DNA of 64,000 nt from Arthrobacter sp. 260 (GCF_013116745.1 NZ_JABFOE010000008.1:1-64000); one strand, 5' to 3'. Positions 1 through 10,254 are shown, counted from the stretch's first letter. Program-made: numbers and translations. The notes: generated by a model not told the origin, from the letters alone.

Positions 1-149
1 ATCCGCCGGCACGAACCAGCGGCCCTCACCGGCCACCGTGAAAAATCGGGGCTAACGAACATAGCCCGACCTATGTGGTTCGTCGAGCTTCTCCACATAT
101 CAATCAGGCCCTCATCGATGCGGGCCCCAATCAAGGAAAAGGGATACAG

Positions 150-1226
150 ATGACAACAAGGAATGTGCAAGGAACCAAGGTTGTCCTCGCGATGGCCGGA
201 ATCGCAGGACTACTGATTACTAGTACGGGTTGCGGCTCATCGGGGAGTGCAGACAGCAACGGCACATCAGGCAATATCGTCTTCGTCGGCTATGGCGGGG
301 AGACACAGGAATACCAGCTCGAATCATTCGGCGATCCTTTCACCGAGGACAACGACGTTACTGTCCAGAGCGACTCGCCGATCGACCTTGCCAAGCTGCA
401 GGCGATGGTCGAATCCGAAAACGTGACTTGGGATAGCGTCATTATGACCCCGGCTGGAGCGAATCAGCACTGCGGGACGCTCCTTGAAGAGTTGCCTCCG
501 GAGCTGACCGAGGGCACAAAGTTTGCGGAGGGCGCCACTGGCACCGACTGCAGCATTCCTTTCTACTTCTCGCAACTCATGTTCGTTTCCAACAATGAGA
601 CCTATTCAGGTGAGAAACCCAGTACTATTGCCGACTTCTTCGATTTCGAGAAGTTCCCCGGGAAGCGACTGCTTCCCCCGGAGTTCGACACTGGAATGAT
701 GGAGCTCGCACTCCTTGCAGACGGCGTGAATCCTGATGATTTGTATCCGCTGGATATCGACCGAGCGCTTGCGAAATACGATTCGATTCGCGAATCCCTG
801 GTGTTTGCCGAAAGCTATGGTCAGTTGGGGCAGTCGATGCTGGATGGCTCGGTCGATATGGCGCTGACCCCTGAGTCCCGCTTCGGCTACCTCCTCCGCG
901 ACGGCGGCGACTGGTCAGCGGTGTGGGACGCGACCGTCGTGTCGGCAGATCAGCTCGCAGTGCCGAAGGGCTCCAAGAGCGCAGACAAAGCATTCGGGTT
1001 CCTGCAGTCGACGCTCGACTCCGACCGTCAGGCCAAAGCCTCAGAGTTGACTGGTCGAGGCGCCATTGTCGCCGATGCCGATCCTGACTTCGACGAGTTC
1101 CAAGGGCAGGCAGTCATCTTCGCGGACCTGGACCAGCGTGGTCGCGCAATCTACTTCGACGGAGCCTGGTGGGGAGAGAACCTCAAGCAGGTAACCGAGC
1201 AGTACACTGCCTGGCAGATCGGCTAA
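150..1226 (+). CDS. ABC transporter substrate-binding lipoprotein, polyamine (PotD) type
   Basis: Periplasmic-type binding protein that should capture the solute outside the membrane for the permeases that follow. The protein has 358 residues. It opens with a short basic stretch, a hydrophobic signal segment and a lipobox (TSTGC), so it should be lipid-anchored. The body resembles extracellular solute-binding family 1 proteins of the spermidine/putrescine group. I chose the ATG at 150 because the signal peptide follows it directly; an in-frame upstream start at 75 adds residues unlike a signal peptide. The permease gene starts two bases after the stop. The family is secure. The substrate is not: the linked CoA-transferase and dehydrogenase suggest an organic acid rather than a polyamine. 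Confidence 0.88.
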   Translation: MTTRNVQGTKVVLAMAGIAGLLITSTGCGSSGSADSNGTSGNIVFVGYGGETQEYQLESFGDPFTEDNDVTVQSDSPIDLAKLQAMVESENVTWDSVIMTPAGANQHCGTLLEELPPELTEGTKFAEGATGTDCSIPFYFSQLMFVSNNETYSGEKPSTIADFFDFEKFPGKRLLPPEFDTGMMELALLADGVNPDDLYPLDIDRALAKYDSIRESLVFAESYGQLGQSMLDGSVDMALTPESRFGYLLRDGGDWSAVWDATVVSADQLAVPKGSKSADKAFGFLQSTLDSDRQAKASELTGRGAIVADADPDFDEFQGQAVIFADLDQRGRAIYFDGAWWGENLKQVTEQYTAWQIG

Positions 1227-1228
1227 TC

Positions 1229-2110
1229 ATGACCGCTCAGATTTTGAGCATCCCAGGATCTTCCAAGTCGCGGTTTCGCACGGGCGGGGTGAGTGCCGGA
1301 GGTCTCGCGATTCCGGCTCTCATCGCCCTGGGTGTGTTCTTTGTCTACCCGATTACCCTGATCGTCTGGCTCTCATTCACTAGCCCAGAGATCGGATTCG
1401 GCCACTACCTCAGTCTGCTCACCGACGGCGTTACTGTGACAGTGATGCTGCGCACGATCGCAGTTGGGCTCATTGTTGGTCTGGCAACTCTCATCATCGG
1501 CTATCCATATGCATATTCGATGACTGTCGTCTCGCCGGGGTGGCGGACGGTCATGATGACTATGGTCATGCTGCCATTCTGGGTAAATATCATTGCCCGG
1601 ACTTTCGCATGGTTCATCTTGGAGAGCCGCGGTGGGTTGATCGATCAGTTCTTCCAAGCCCTGGGGATCAACGGCGTTGTCCTGCTTAACACATGGGGCG
1701 GAGTCGCAATTGCCATGACGCAGGTCATGCTGCCGTTTATGGTGCTCCCGCTCTATACCCAGATGAGCACCATCGACCGCGGCCTCCTGCGGGCTGCAGG
1801 GAGCCTCGGAGCAAAGCCGGTTGCGTCCTTTGCCCGGATTTACATGCCACTCAGCCTGTCCGGCGTGATGAGCGGTTTCTCCCTGGTTTTTGTGGTGGCT
1901 CTCGGTTTCTACATCACCCCTGCGCTCTTGGGTTCGCCCGATCAGGCGCTACTATCGCAGATCATCGCCACTCGGGTACAGAAGTTGCTCGACTTCCCCG
2001 GGGCCGGTGCCGCGGGGATGCTTCTGCTCGTCGTCACGCTGATCATCCTCGGTGTTTTGAACTGGCTCGTTCGGCAGGCCAATCCGCTCATGAAGCGAGG
2101 TGCCGCATGA
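1229..2110 (+). CDS. ABC transporter permease (PotB/PotH type)
   Basis: First membrane subunit of the importer. The 293-residue protein begins with a short cytoplasmic tail (start MTAQILSIP), then has about six membrane helices. The conserved cytoplasmic loop that contacts the ATPase is visible near residues 190-215 (RGLLRAAGSLGAKPVASFAR, an EAA-like loop). The start at 1229 lies directly behind the binding-protein stop. The gene overlaps the next permease by four bases (ATGA), so the two are probably translationally coupled. Assignment to the binding-protein-dependent transport family is firm; the substrate is inferred only from context. Confidence 0.9.
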   Translation: MTAQILSIPGSSKSRFRTGGVSAGGLAIPALIALGVFFVYPITLIVWLSFTSPEIGFGHYLSLLTDGVTVTVMLRTIAVGLIVGLATLIIGYPYAYSMTVVSPGWRTVMMTMVMLPFWVNIIARTFAWFILESRGGLIDQFFQALGINGVVLLNTWGGVAIAMTQVMLPFMVLPLYTQMSTIDRGLLRAAGSLGAKPVASFARIYMPLSLSGVMSGFSLVFVVALGFYITPALLGSPDQALLSQIIATRVQKLLDFPGAGAAGMLLLVVTLIILGVLNWLVRQANPLMKRGAA

Positions 2111-2931
2111 CTGTGAAGCATAATAGCGTCTCTTTACGGGCACGCCGCCAGCCAAATCTCCCGATTTGGTTGCGGGCATGGAACGTCGTCGTGATGGCGC
2201 TTCTGATCCTGCCGGTGCTAATCGTGATCCCCATGTCCTTTTCGGACGCGCGAAACTTCTCGTTCCCACCAAAGGGCTTCTCACTGCGCTGGTACGAGAA
2301 CTTCTTCACCTCGGCGAAGTGGACGGATTCGCTCTTCACATCGCTGCAGGTCGGCATTCTGACTGCGGTACTGGCGACCGTGCTCGGCACTCTCGCAGCA
2401 GTCTCGATCGCAAGGATGTCACCCAAGTTCAGTGGCTTCCTCTCGGGCCTGTACATGGCCCCCATGATCGTTCCGGGCGTGATCTTCGCTGTCGCAATTT
2501 ATGCTGTGTTTTTGCGATGGCAGCTCGTCGGAAGCCTGTTCGGGTTCGTCGCGGCCCATACCATGCTGGCCCTGCCGTTCGTAATCACTTCCGTCTCCTC
2601 TAGCCTGAGCGGATACAATCCCGGTCTCACCACCGCGGCGTCATCTCTCGGCGCAGGACCCGTTCGCGCGTTCCTCACGGTCACTCTGCCGCTCATCCTC
2701 CCTGGAGTTGTCAGCGGGTTTGTCCTGGCGTTTGTCACCTCATTCGATGAGTCGGTGGTCTCGCTATTCCTGCAGACCCCCAACTTGGAGACCCTCCCCG
2801 TCAATATGTACAACGCAATCGCGACCGAGATCGACCCGACAGTCTCTGCTGCGGCGACCCTCGTCATCCTGGTGACCACGATTTTGGTCGTACTGGTCCA
2901 GGTCGTGCCTGGACGCAATAAGAGAAAGTGA
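2107..2931 (+). CDS. ABC transporter permease (PotC/PotI type)
   Basis: Second membrane subunit, 274 residues, with about six helices. An EAA-like loop is visible (LTTAASSLGAGPVRAFLTVTLP), followed by the usual LPLILPGVVSGF helix. The start overlaps the upstream permease stop as ATGA. The stop overlaps the ATPase start as GTGA. The length and the B-C-A order match spermidine/putrescine-class importers. It pairs with the upstream permease to form the heterodimeric channel. Confidence 0.9.
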   Translation: MTVKHNSVSLRARRQPNLPIWLRAWNVVVMALLILPVLIVIPMSFSDARNFSFPPKGFSLRWYENFFTSAKWTDSLFTSLQVGILTAVLATVLGTLAAVSIARMSPKFSGFLSGLYMAPMIVPGVIFAVAIYAVFLRWQLVGSLFGFVAAHTMLALPFVITSVSSSLSGYNPGLTTAASSLGAGPVRAFLTVTLPLILPGVVSGFVLAFVTSFDESVVSLFLQTPNLETLPVNMYNAIATEIDPTVSAAATLVILVTTILVVLVQVVPGRNKRK

Positions 2932-4037
2932 ATCAGCAACTGATGCAAAAGCTCGAGCATGAGCAGGCGATCACCGTCAGCAACGTGACGATGCAGTACC
3001 CATCTTCCACCGCGCTGGCGCTCAACGACGTCTCCCTAGAGATCCAACCCGGCGAGTTCATGTCCTTTTTGGGCCCGAGCGGATCAGGGAAAACTACTTT
3101 GCTTTCGCTAATCGCAGGTTTCGTCAACCCTTCATCCGGGACGGTGAGCATCGGAGGCAACCAAATCGATGGCCTCAAACCGCATCGTAGAGACCTCGGC
3201 GTGGTATTCCAAAACTACTTGCTGTTCCCGCACATGTCGGTGTTCGACAATGTCGCCTACCCTCTGCGGCAGCGCAAGATGGATAAGAGCCAGATCCGAG
3301 AGAAAGTCACCCGTGCTTTGGCGCTCGTTCGGCTCGACCCTTATGCCGACCGGCTCCCGAAGGAGCTCTCGGGCGGCCAGCAGCAGCGTGTCGCATTCGC
3401 ACGAGCGATCGTATTTGATCCCCGCGCATTGCTGATGGATGAGCCTCTTGGCGCACTAGATAAGAATCTCCGAAGCGAAATGCAGCGGGAACTAGCGAGG
3501 ATTCATCGCGAGCTGGGAATGACATTCGTCTTCGTGACGCACGATCAGGAGGAGGCGCTCGTGCTCTCTGATCGCATCGCTGTGTTCAACGATGGCCGTA
3601 TCGAGCAAATCGGGACCCCCGAGGATCTCTACTATCGACCTTCCTCCCTTTTCGTCGGACGGTTCCTAGGCGACTCCAACGTATTCAGTGGGAAGATCGA
3701 TGTCGAGACCTCAACATTCATTTCCCCAGCGGGAAGTGCGTACCTAACGCGTGAGGAACTGGAGAAAACCGACGCGAACGTGATGATCGTACGCCCTGAG
3801 GCAATCTCCATCGCACCGAAGACGGACACGAACACGGATGGGTTCGAAGCCGCAGTACGGGAAATCGTATTCACCGGATCCAATGTCACCGTATACATGG
3901 AATTCGGCGACGGGACTCCGGGCATTGCAAAGCTCACAATGAGTGAAGCCTCGAAGCTAGCTGTCGGGCAAGCGGTGACCGTTTCCTGGGATCAATTACG
4001 ACAGCATCTCATCCATGATGACGGGCTCACCAGTTGA
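2928..4037 (+). CDS. ABC transporter ATP-binding protein (PotA type)
   Basis: ATPase subunit that powers the importer from the cytoplasmic side. All nucleotide-binding motifs are intact: Walker A GPSGSGKTT near residue 50, signature LSGGQQQR near 147, Walker B ALLMDEP near 167 and the switch histidine in THDQ. The C-terminal 130 residues form the TOBE/MOP-like regulatory domain typical of PotA and MalK, giving a normal length of 369. The GTG start overlaps the permease stop. This is the last gene of the four-gene transporter operon; a gap of about 160 bases separates it from the convergent LysR gene. Confidence 0.92.
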   Translation: MNQQLMQKLEHEQAITVSNVTMQYPSSTALALNDVSLEIQPGEFMSFLGPSGSGKTTLLSLIAGFVNPSSGTVSIGGNQIDGLKPHRRDLGVVFQNYLLFPHMSVFDNVAYPLRQRKMDKSQIREKVTRALALVRLDPYADRLPKELSGGQQQRVAFARAIVFDPRALLMDEPLGALDKNLRSEMQRELARIHRELGMTFVFVTHDQEEALVLSDRIAVFNDGRIEQIGTPEDLYYRPSSLFVGRFLGDSNVFSGKIDVETSTFISPAGSAYLTREELEKTDANVMIVRPEAISIAPKTDTNTDGFEAAVREIVFTGSNVTVYMEFGDGTPGIAKLTMSEASKLAVGQAVTVSWDQLRQHLIHDDGLTS

Positions 4038-4199
4038 CCGCTCGCTGGAGAGGCTCGGCGTTCTCGAATCCATTGGCAAGAATCGCTGCGCGGGGGTGCC
4101 TACGGTTTGGTTAACTCTTGACCTGAGAGAACCAGAATATGAAGTGGGTCGCAAAGGCGGATTTCGTTGGGGCGTCCGCTGGCTGGTGAGGAGTGCTAG

Positions 4200-5084
4200 T
4201 CAGAGCGCTTCCTCAGCAAGTTCGAGGATAGTTGCGAGTGCGGGGTTGTGTGAATCCTCCCGCCAGGCCATACGCAGCAACACGTCTTCGAATGGGTTGG
4301 CAATTGGCAAAAATGAAAATTCCTGATTGTGAGTGTTGGTGGCGACCGAAGAGATAGTCAGGTGAACGCCGACTTCTGCTGCAACGAGAGCAAGTGCGGT
4401 CCACGTGTCCGGCGCGACTTGTGCGACAAGCGGGTCGAAGCCTGCGGCATGGCTGAGTCGGATCAGTCGGTCAGTCAGTACTGAGCCCGGATGCGGGGGC
4501 AGAGTTACGAAATAGTCGGTGGCGAACTCTTTCATAGCTGCGGACTCTGAGCTGGCCAAGGGGTGGGTGGTTGGAACGGCAACAACCAACTGCTCCTTGA
4601 TGAGGACACGTGACCTGATGCCGGCCGGGAGATAGTCCCAACGACCTATCGAAATGTCAGCTTCGTTGTCGATTAAGCGATTAATTGCTGGTTGCGCAAA
4701 GTTTTGGCTGGCGAGCTCAAGGGTTAAGTTCGGGTATTTGATCTTCGCGGCTCGGGAGAGTCGACCTACGAGTACCTCTGTCGATGCGCCGGCGAATGCA
4801 ATGCTCACACAACCCAAGGACCCATCTTGAGCTGCGTATACGTCGTGTGCAGCGCGTTTGACCTCGTTTAGGATGCGTCTGGCGGGCCCAAGTAGTGCCT
4901 GGCCTGCCACTGTGATTGTCACGGACCTTGTGGTGCGGCTGAACAACTCGACCCCAAGTTCCTTCTCCAGAGACTTGATCGTGCGGCTGACCGGCGGCTG
5001 GGCAAGGTGAAGCCGTTCTGCCGCGCGGCCAAAGTGAAGCTCCTCGGCAACTGCCACGAAAGTTCGAAGATCCTGGATTTCCAT
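4200..5084 (-). CDS. LysR-family transcriptional regulator
   Basis: Predicted activator or repressor of the divergent CoA-transferase operon. The 294-residue protein begins MEIQDLRTFVAVAEELHFGRAAERLHLAQPPVS-type sequence, a typical LysR winged helix, followed by the two-lobed effector-binding domain. I chose the ATG at 5084 because homology starts there; an upstream in-frame start at 5117 adds eleven unlikely residues. It is divergent from the gene at 5281 across an AT-rich region of about 200 bases, the usual site for LysR binding. The effector is unknown but is likely the acid or CoA ester metabolised by the neighbours. Confidence 0.9.
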   Translation of the reverse strand: MEIQDLRTFVAVAEELHFGRAAERLHLAQPPVSRTIKSLEKELGVELFSRTTRSVTITVAGQALLGPARRILNEVKRAAHDVYAAQDGSLGCVSIAFAGASTEVLVGRLSRAAKIKYPNLTLELASQNFAQPAINRLIDNEADISIGRWDYLPAGIRSRVLIKEQLVVAVPTTHPLASSESAAMKEFATDYFVTLPPHPGSVLTDRLIRLSHAAGFDPLVAQVAPDTWTALALVAAEVGVHLTISSVATNTHNQEFSFLPIANPFEDVLLRMAWREDSHNPALATILELAEEAL

Positions 5085-5205
5085 ACCCGAATAATAGCAA
5101 ACGGTGCATATATACAAACAGTTTTATTCCGATCAAGTACAAAGTCAGTAGAACCGAAGCAGCCGATATATAACTCATATGTATCAATGCCGCGCTTATT
5201 AGTAT

Positions 5206-5234
5206 TTGACTCGCAGTAATACGACTGCCAGGAT
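5206..5234 (+). promoter_or_regulatory. Candidate sigma-70 promoter for the CoA-transferase operon
   Basis: A TTGACT -35 box at 5206-5211 is followed, after 17 bases, by CAGGAT at 5229-5234. The sequence upstream (about 5090-5200) is unusually AT-rich for this genome and contains several T-N11-A-like half sites that a LysR protein could use. The -10 match is modest. Direction and position fit transcription of the gene starting at 5281. Confidence 0.35.
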
Positions 5235-5280
5235 GAAGATTACTCACGCAGCACAACGAGAAACAGTATCGAGGTAGAAA

Positions 5281-6501
5281 GTGCGAGATCGCAGCATACT
5301 TGAGGAAGCATTCACCCGTTCCGGGCGAGGCCCACTGAGCGGAGTGGTCGTCGCAGACTTCGGACGTGTGCTGGCAGGACCTTACTGCACCATGATCCTC
5401 GCCGATATGGGAGCCACCGTTATCAAGGTGGAAAGCCCAACTGGTGATGAAACTCGAATGTGGATGCCACCGGTCTTTGAAGGACAGTCGACGTATTACC
5501 TCTCCGTCAATCGGAACAAATTCTCCGTCAAGCTCGACTTCAACAATGCGGAAGACCTCGATGTTGCGCGGGAACTTGCGGTGCGAGCAGACATCGTCAT
5601 CGAGAACTTCAAGCCTGCCGGCCTCGAAAAGTACGGACTGGACTATGAGAGTGTCTGCGTCAGCAACCCGTCAGTGATCTTCGCCTCGATCACGGGTTTC
5701 GGCACAGCGGGTGGGGCACACCTTCCTGGCTATGATTTGCTTGTCCAGGCAGCCTCGGGACTAATGAGCCTCACAGGTAGTCCGGAAACCGAACCTTTCC
5801 GGGCTGGCGTCGCAGTCGTCGACGTTTTCACCGGAATGCATGCTTGCATTGGCATCCTCGCCGCACTCAACCACCGGCAGGTGACCGGTGAAGGACAGCG
5901 GGTCGAGGTCAACCTAATGAGTTCGGCGCTCTCGGGCCTCGTGAACCAGACCGGTGCCTACGCCATCGCCGGTGTCGTGCCGAGTCGCATGGGTAACGAG
6001 CATCCCAGCATTTATCCCTATGAGCCTATAGCGACCGGCGAGGGAGACATCGTTCTGGCGATCGGCAATGACCGGCAATTCCGGGTGCTCTGCCGGGAGC
6101 TCGGAATGCCAGAACTCACGGAAGATCCCCGATTCGCGCTGGCGCCTGACCGCAGCCGGAATAGGCTAGAACTGCGCCCCCTGCTCGAGTCGGCGCTCTC
6201 GCGAGCGACCGCGTCCGACTGGTTCGAGCGTCTCACAACGGCAGGTATTCCGTGCGCACCTATCCGGGACGTCGCGGGTGGCATACAATTCGCCGAGCGA
6301 ATCGGCTTGGAGCCGATCATCCGGGCAGGCTCAGACACCCATTCCACTCCCGGCATCCGCAACCCCATCACTTTTTCGCAGACCCCGGCGACCTACGACA
6401 AGGCGCCGCCCGCGCTTGGCGAGGATACGCACCTTATTCGGCGCTGGCTGGCAGGCTCACCGGCTTTCTCTTCGATCTCAGTAGAGGAAGCAACAGCATG
6501 A
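5281..6501 (+). CDS. CaiB/BaiF family CoA-transferase
   Basis: Family III CoA-transferase, which moves CoA between carboxylic acids through an aspartyl-CoA intermediate. The 406-residue length is typical. The N-terminus contains the family motif VVADFGRVLAGPYCTMILADMGATVIKVE-like sequence near residues 20-50, and the catalytic Asp lies in the GYDLLVQAASGLM region near residue 155. The GTG start has an upstream AGGTAG Shine-Dalgarno-like sequence. The stop overlaps the dehydrogenase start as ATGA. With the dehydrogenase it probably activates and then oxidises a dicarboxylic or branched acid. The exact acyl donor and acceptor cannot be read from sequence. Confidence 0.9.
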   Translation: MRDRSILEEAFTRSGRGPLSGVVVADFGRVLAGPYCTMILADMGATVIKVESPTGDETRMWMPPVFEGQSTYYLSVNRNKFSVKLDFNNAEDLDVARELAVRADIVIENFKPAGLEKYGLDYESVCVSNPSVIFASITGFGTAGGAHLPGYDLLVQAASGLMSLTGSPETEPFRAGVAVVDVFTGMHACIGILAALNHRQVTGEGQRVEVNLMSSALSGLVNQTGAYAIAGVVPSRMGNEHPSIYPYEPIATGEGDIVLAIGNDRQFRVLCRELGMPELTEDPRFALAPDRSRNRLELRPLLESALSRATASDWFERLTTAGIPCAPIRDVAGGIQFAERIGLEPIIRAGSDTHSTPGIRNPITFSQTPATYDKAPPALGEDTHLIRRWLAGSPAFSSISVEEATA

Positions 6502-7703
6502 AGGGACTCATCAGTTCGAACGTGAAGGCGGACTTCTATGAGGTCGCCGACTACCTCAGCGATGAGGACCGCGCCCTCGTGGTGAAGATCCGTGCGTTCG
6601 TGGATTCTGAGGTCACCCCGGTGATCAACGATTACTGGGAACAGGCCGACTTCCCGTACCAAATCCTTCCCAAGCTCGGAGAGCTCGGAATCATCGGCTC
6701 CGCAATCGAAGGGTTCGGCTGCGCAGGTCTGACCAGGTTGCAAGCGGGCCTCGTCGCCATGGAACTCTCGCGTGGCGATGGCAGTGTGAACACCTTCAAT
6801 GCGGTGCACTCCGGCCTCGCGATGGGGACGATCGACCTCCTGGGCAGCGAAGGGCAGAAACATCGCTGGCTGCCGCAGATGGCGCGGCTCGAGAAACTCG
6901 GGGCATTCGCCCTCACCGAGCCGGACCACGGCTCAGACTCCGTCGCGCTCGAATCCAGCGCGCGCCTCGAGGGTGACCACTATGTCCTCAATGGCTCCAA
7001 GCGCTGGATCGGCCTTGGTCACGTCGCCGATCTCGTGATCATCTGGGCGCGCGACACTGCAGACGACAGGGTCAAGGCATTCATGCTGGAGAAGAACCGG
7101 GACGGCAGCTACCCCGAGGAGTACCAAGCTGAGGCCATTCAAGGGAAGATCGCCAAACGGGCAATCCAGCAGGCACAGATCACCTTCAAAGACCTGCGGA
7201 TTCCGGTCGAGAACAAACTCGAGAAGTCGCAGTCCTTCCGCGACGTTGGAGCGGTGCTGAACCGTACGCGCAGTACCGTGGCATGGGAAGCGCTGGGGCA
7301 CGCAACCGCCGCGTACGAAGCCGCTGTGCAGTACACGTCGGAGCGCGTCCAGTTTGGCAGCCCAATCTCGCACCATCAGCTCGTTCAGAACAAGCTCGCC
7401 AACATGCTCGCCGATCTCACAGCAATGCAGCTTGTCTGCTTCCGAGCTGGCGCGCTTCAAAACGAGGGGCGTCTGAGCAACGAGCAGGCGTCGCTCGCAA
7501 AGATGTTCACTTGCGACAAGGGACGCCAGCTGTGCCGCGATGCACGGGATCTGCTCGGTGGGAACGGTCTGCTGCTCGAGTATCACGTTGCTCGTCACCT
7601 CACGGACATGGAGGTCGTCCATACGTATGAGGGAACCGACTTCATTCAGTCCTTGATCGTGGGCCGAGAGATCACAGGCGTCTCCGCTTTCAGAGGTAGG
7701 TAA
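6498..7703 (+). CDS. Acyl-CoA dehydrogenase, glutaryl-CoA dehydrogenase-like
   Basis: FAD-dependent flavoenzyme, 401 residues, that introduces a double bond into an acyl-CoA. The N-terminal helical domain, the FALTEPDHGSDSVAL flavin-binding segment near residue 140, and the C-terminal HTYEGTDFIQSLIVGREITG segment with the catalytic Glu are all present. That last motif is closer to glutaryl-CoA dehydrogenases than to ordinary fatty acyl-CoA dehydrogenases. The start overlaps the CoA-transferase stop (ATGA), so the pair is translationally coupled. The likely role is oxidation of the CoA ester made by the upstream enzyme. Whether it also decarboxylates is not visible here. Confidence 0.88.
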   Translation: MKGLISSNVKADFYEVADYLSDEDRALVVKIRAFVDSEVTPVINDYWEQADFPYQILPKLGELGIIGSAIEGFGCAGLTRLQAGLVAMELSRGDGSVNTFNAVHSGLAMGTIDLLGSEGQKHRWLPQMARLEKLGAFALTEPDHGSDSVALESSARLEGDHYVLNGSKRWIGLGHVADLVIIWARDTADDRVKAFMLEKNRDGSYPEEYQAEAIQGKIAKRAIQQAQITFKDLRIPVENKLEKSQSFRDVGAVLNRTRSTVAWEALGHATAAYEAAVQYTSERVQFGSPISHHQLVQNKLANMLADLTAMQLVCFRAGALQNEGRLSNEQASLAKMFTCDKGRQLCRDARDLLGGNGLLLEYHVARHLTDMEVVHTYEGTDFIQSLIVGREITGVSAFRGR

Positions 7704-7958
7704 TCGATCTGCAATGAGAGAGCGCATCGCAATCGGTGTGCCAGCTGCCCGGTGCTGTGACCGCTTAGCGCCTAGCTGTACCCGGCCAAGACGTTGGTAG
7801 CTGAATATTGGCTTCCAAGGGAGCCACCTGTCGTGCGCTTCAGAGCCACCTGCCCAGATCACGGACGTGTCGTTTAGAGCCACGATTGGTGTGGTTGAGA
7901 GCCACCTGAAAAGCTCCTCCCACCATGTGATGGCCACGTGGTGGGAGGAGTACCGGTA

Positions 7959-9549
7959 ATGGTACGGAAGATCAAGGCGAAACTTGTCTTGCAGTTACGA
8001 AATCAGGGTTTGTCAGGCAGGTCGATCGCCTCGGCGCACATCGCACGCAATAGCGTCCAGGCGGTGCTCGATTGCAGCGGACCGGCTGGGCGTCGTCTGG
8101 GATGACGTCGCGGAGCGGTCGGAAGCCGAGGTGTATGCGGCCGTGTTCCCCGGCCGCGGCGTTCATGAGAGCGCCTTCGCGCAGCCGGACTGGCCCCGGG
8201 TTCACGCTGAGTTGGCCCGGGTCGGGGTGACGTTGAAGCTGTTGCACCAGGAGTATGTCGACGCAGCGTCAATGGCGCAGGCAACGATGAGCTATGACCG
8301 GTTCTGTCGCCTCTATGGCGAACACGCCGCCGTCTCGGGGGCGACGTCAAGGGTCGGGCACAAGGCCGGCCGCAGTATCGAGGTCGACTGGTCCGGACCC
8401 ACGATGCAGCTGTTGGATTCGACGACGGGTGAGCTGTCGAGGGTGTATTTGTTCGTCGCGTGCCTGCCGTTCAGCCGGTATGCGTTCGTGGAAGCGAGCC
8501 TGGACATGAAGCAGGAGTCGTGGCTGCGCGCCCACACGGCGATGTTCGCGTTCTTCGGTGGCAGCGTCCCGCGCCTGGCCCCGGACAATTTGAAGACCGG
8601 GGTGATTTCCCACCCGAAGGAGGGCGAGGTCGTGCTCAACGACGCTTACCGGAAGATGGCGGCGCACTACTCGGCCGCGGTCCTCCCGGGCAAAGTTCGC
8701 CACCCTCGAGACAAGAGTGGTGCCGAGAACACGGTTTCCCATGTCGCGACCTGGGTCATCGCCGGCCTCCGGCACGAGCAGTTTACGTCGCTGGCGCAGC
8801 TGCGCCTGCGGATCCGGGAACAGATCGATGCCTATAACCGGGAGCCGTTCCAGAAACGTGACCGGTCACGCCTCAGTGTGTTCACCGCGGAGGAGAAGCC
8901 GTTGTTGCAGGGGCTGCCGGCGGCCCCATTCGAGATCAGCACGTGGGTCTATAAACGCAAGGTGAACCCCAACGCTCACGTGGTTTGGGCGAAGAACTTC
9001 TATTCCGTCCCTTTCAGCCATATCGGCGCCCTCGTTGACTTGCGCGTGACGGAGACGATGCTGGAGGTTTACCGGCGTGACGAGCGCCTGACCAGCCATT
9101 TGCTGCTGCCGGCCACGGCCAGCAACCAGTATCGGACGAACGAGGCGAACCTGCCCGAGGGGCGCAGCTTCGAGGCCTGGGACCGGGGCCGGATCGAGGA
9201 GTGGGCGGCGCGGGTCGGACCTGCGACGGCGGCAGTGACAGCCAAGATCTTCGAGACCGTGTTCATCGATGAGGCTGGCTTCGACGCGGCGCTGGCGGTG
9301 CTGAAACTGTCGCGCCGATTCTCCCCGGCACGCCTCGAAGCGGCCTGCGCGCTGGCGCTGCGGGGCCCGATCCGCTCACCCCGCTATGCGCACCTGCGGC
9401 CGATCCTCGACACCGGACAGGACAAAACCGGGCACACCCCCGAGCCCGAGCCGGATGATGGCGGTTATGTTCGCGGCGGCGCCTACTACGCCGGAGGCAC
9501 CCGACGAGCGTCCTGGATGGGGAGACCAAACGCAAGCTCCGCGAGATGA
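7959..9549 (+). pseudogene. istA: IS21 transposase IstA, frameshifted near its N-terminus
   Basis: DDE transposase of the IS21 family. The reading frame from the ATG at 7959 gives a normal IstA N-terminus (MVRKIKAKLVLQLRNQGLSG) for about 40 residues and then runs off. The rest of the protein (ADRLGVVWDDVAERSEAEVY onward to the ATGA overlap with istB) is in another frame. The shift lies between about 8070 and 8090. The integrase core (VGHKAGRSIEVDWSGPTMQL, PDNLKTGV) and the C-terminus (SPRYAHLRPILDTGQDKTG) look well preserved, so inactivation may be recent, or the shift may be a sequencing error. Confidence 0.85.
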
Positions 9550-10254
9550 ACGCCGGCGAGCTGGTGGAGGCCATCGACCTCCAAGACGACACCCTCAGCA
9601 TCAGCTTGTCGTTCGAGGAACGGGTCCGCCTGGTCGTCGACGACGCCTACTCCACCTTCATGCACTCGAAAGTGGACGGGCTGATCCGACGGGCGGGGCT
9701 TCGTTACCCCAACGCGGGCCTGCGGCGCATCGACCTGCTCGACGAGCGCGGCCTCAACCGGCAGCTCCTGACCCAACTCGGGACCTGCTTGTTCGTCACT
9801 CGGCAGCAGAACGTCGTCTTCCAGGGGTTCACCGGGTCGGGGAAGTCGTATCTGGGCTGCGCGATCGCGAAACGCGCCTGCGAACATCGGATCCGCGCCC
9901 ATTATGTTCGGATGCCCGACCTCGAAGAGGCCTGGGTCGCAGCTCAAGACACCCCCGGCGGCGCCGGCAAGTTCCTCCGGAAATACGCTACCTTCACCCT
10001 GCTCGTCATCGACGAGTGGTTACTTGATCGGCCGACGGAATCGATGCGGACGATGTTGCTGGAGTTGATGGAGCGCCGTTACGGCGAGACGTCGACGGTG
10101 TTCTGCACCCAGTATCAGCAGAAGGACTGGCATCACCGCCTCGGCGCCGGCGTCCACGCCGACGCCATCATGGACCCGCATCATCCACAACACCACCTGG
10201 GTCGACACCGGTACCTACAACATGAGGGAGCAGACCGCCCTGGCCAGCGCCTAA
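9546..10254 (+). pseudogene. istB: IS21 helper ATPase IstB, frameshifted near its C-terminus
   Basis: AAA+ ATPase that assists IstA. The start ATG at 9546 overlaps the istA stop. The Walker A motif GFTGSGKSYLGCA and the Walker B region TLLVIDEWLLD are intact. After GVHADAIMD the frame changes: one extra C near 10172 shifts the usual RIIHNTTWVDTGTYNMREQTALASA ending out of frame. In the other frame that ending is complete and stops at TAA 10252-10254, so a one-base insertion explains the defect. Confidence 0.85.
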
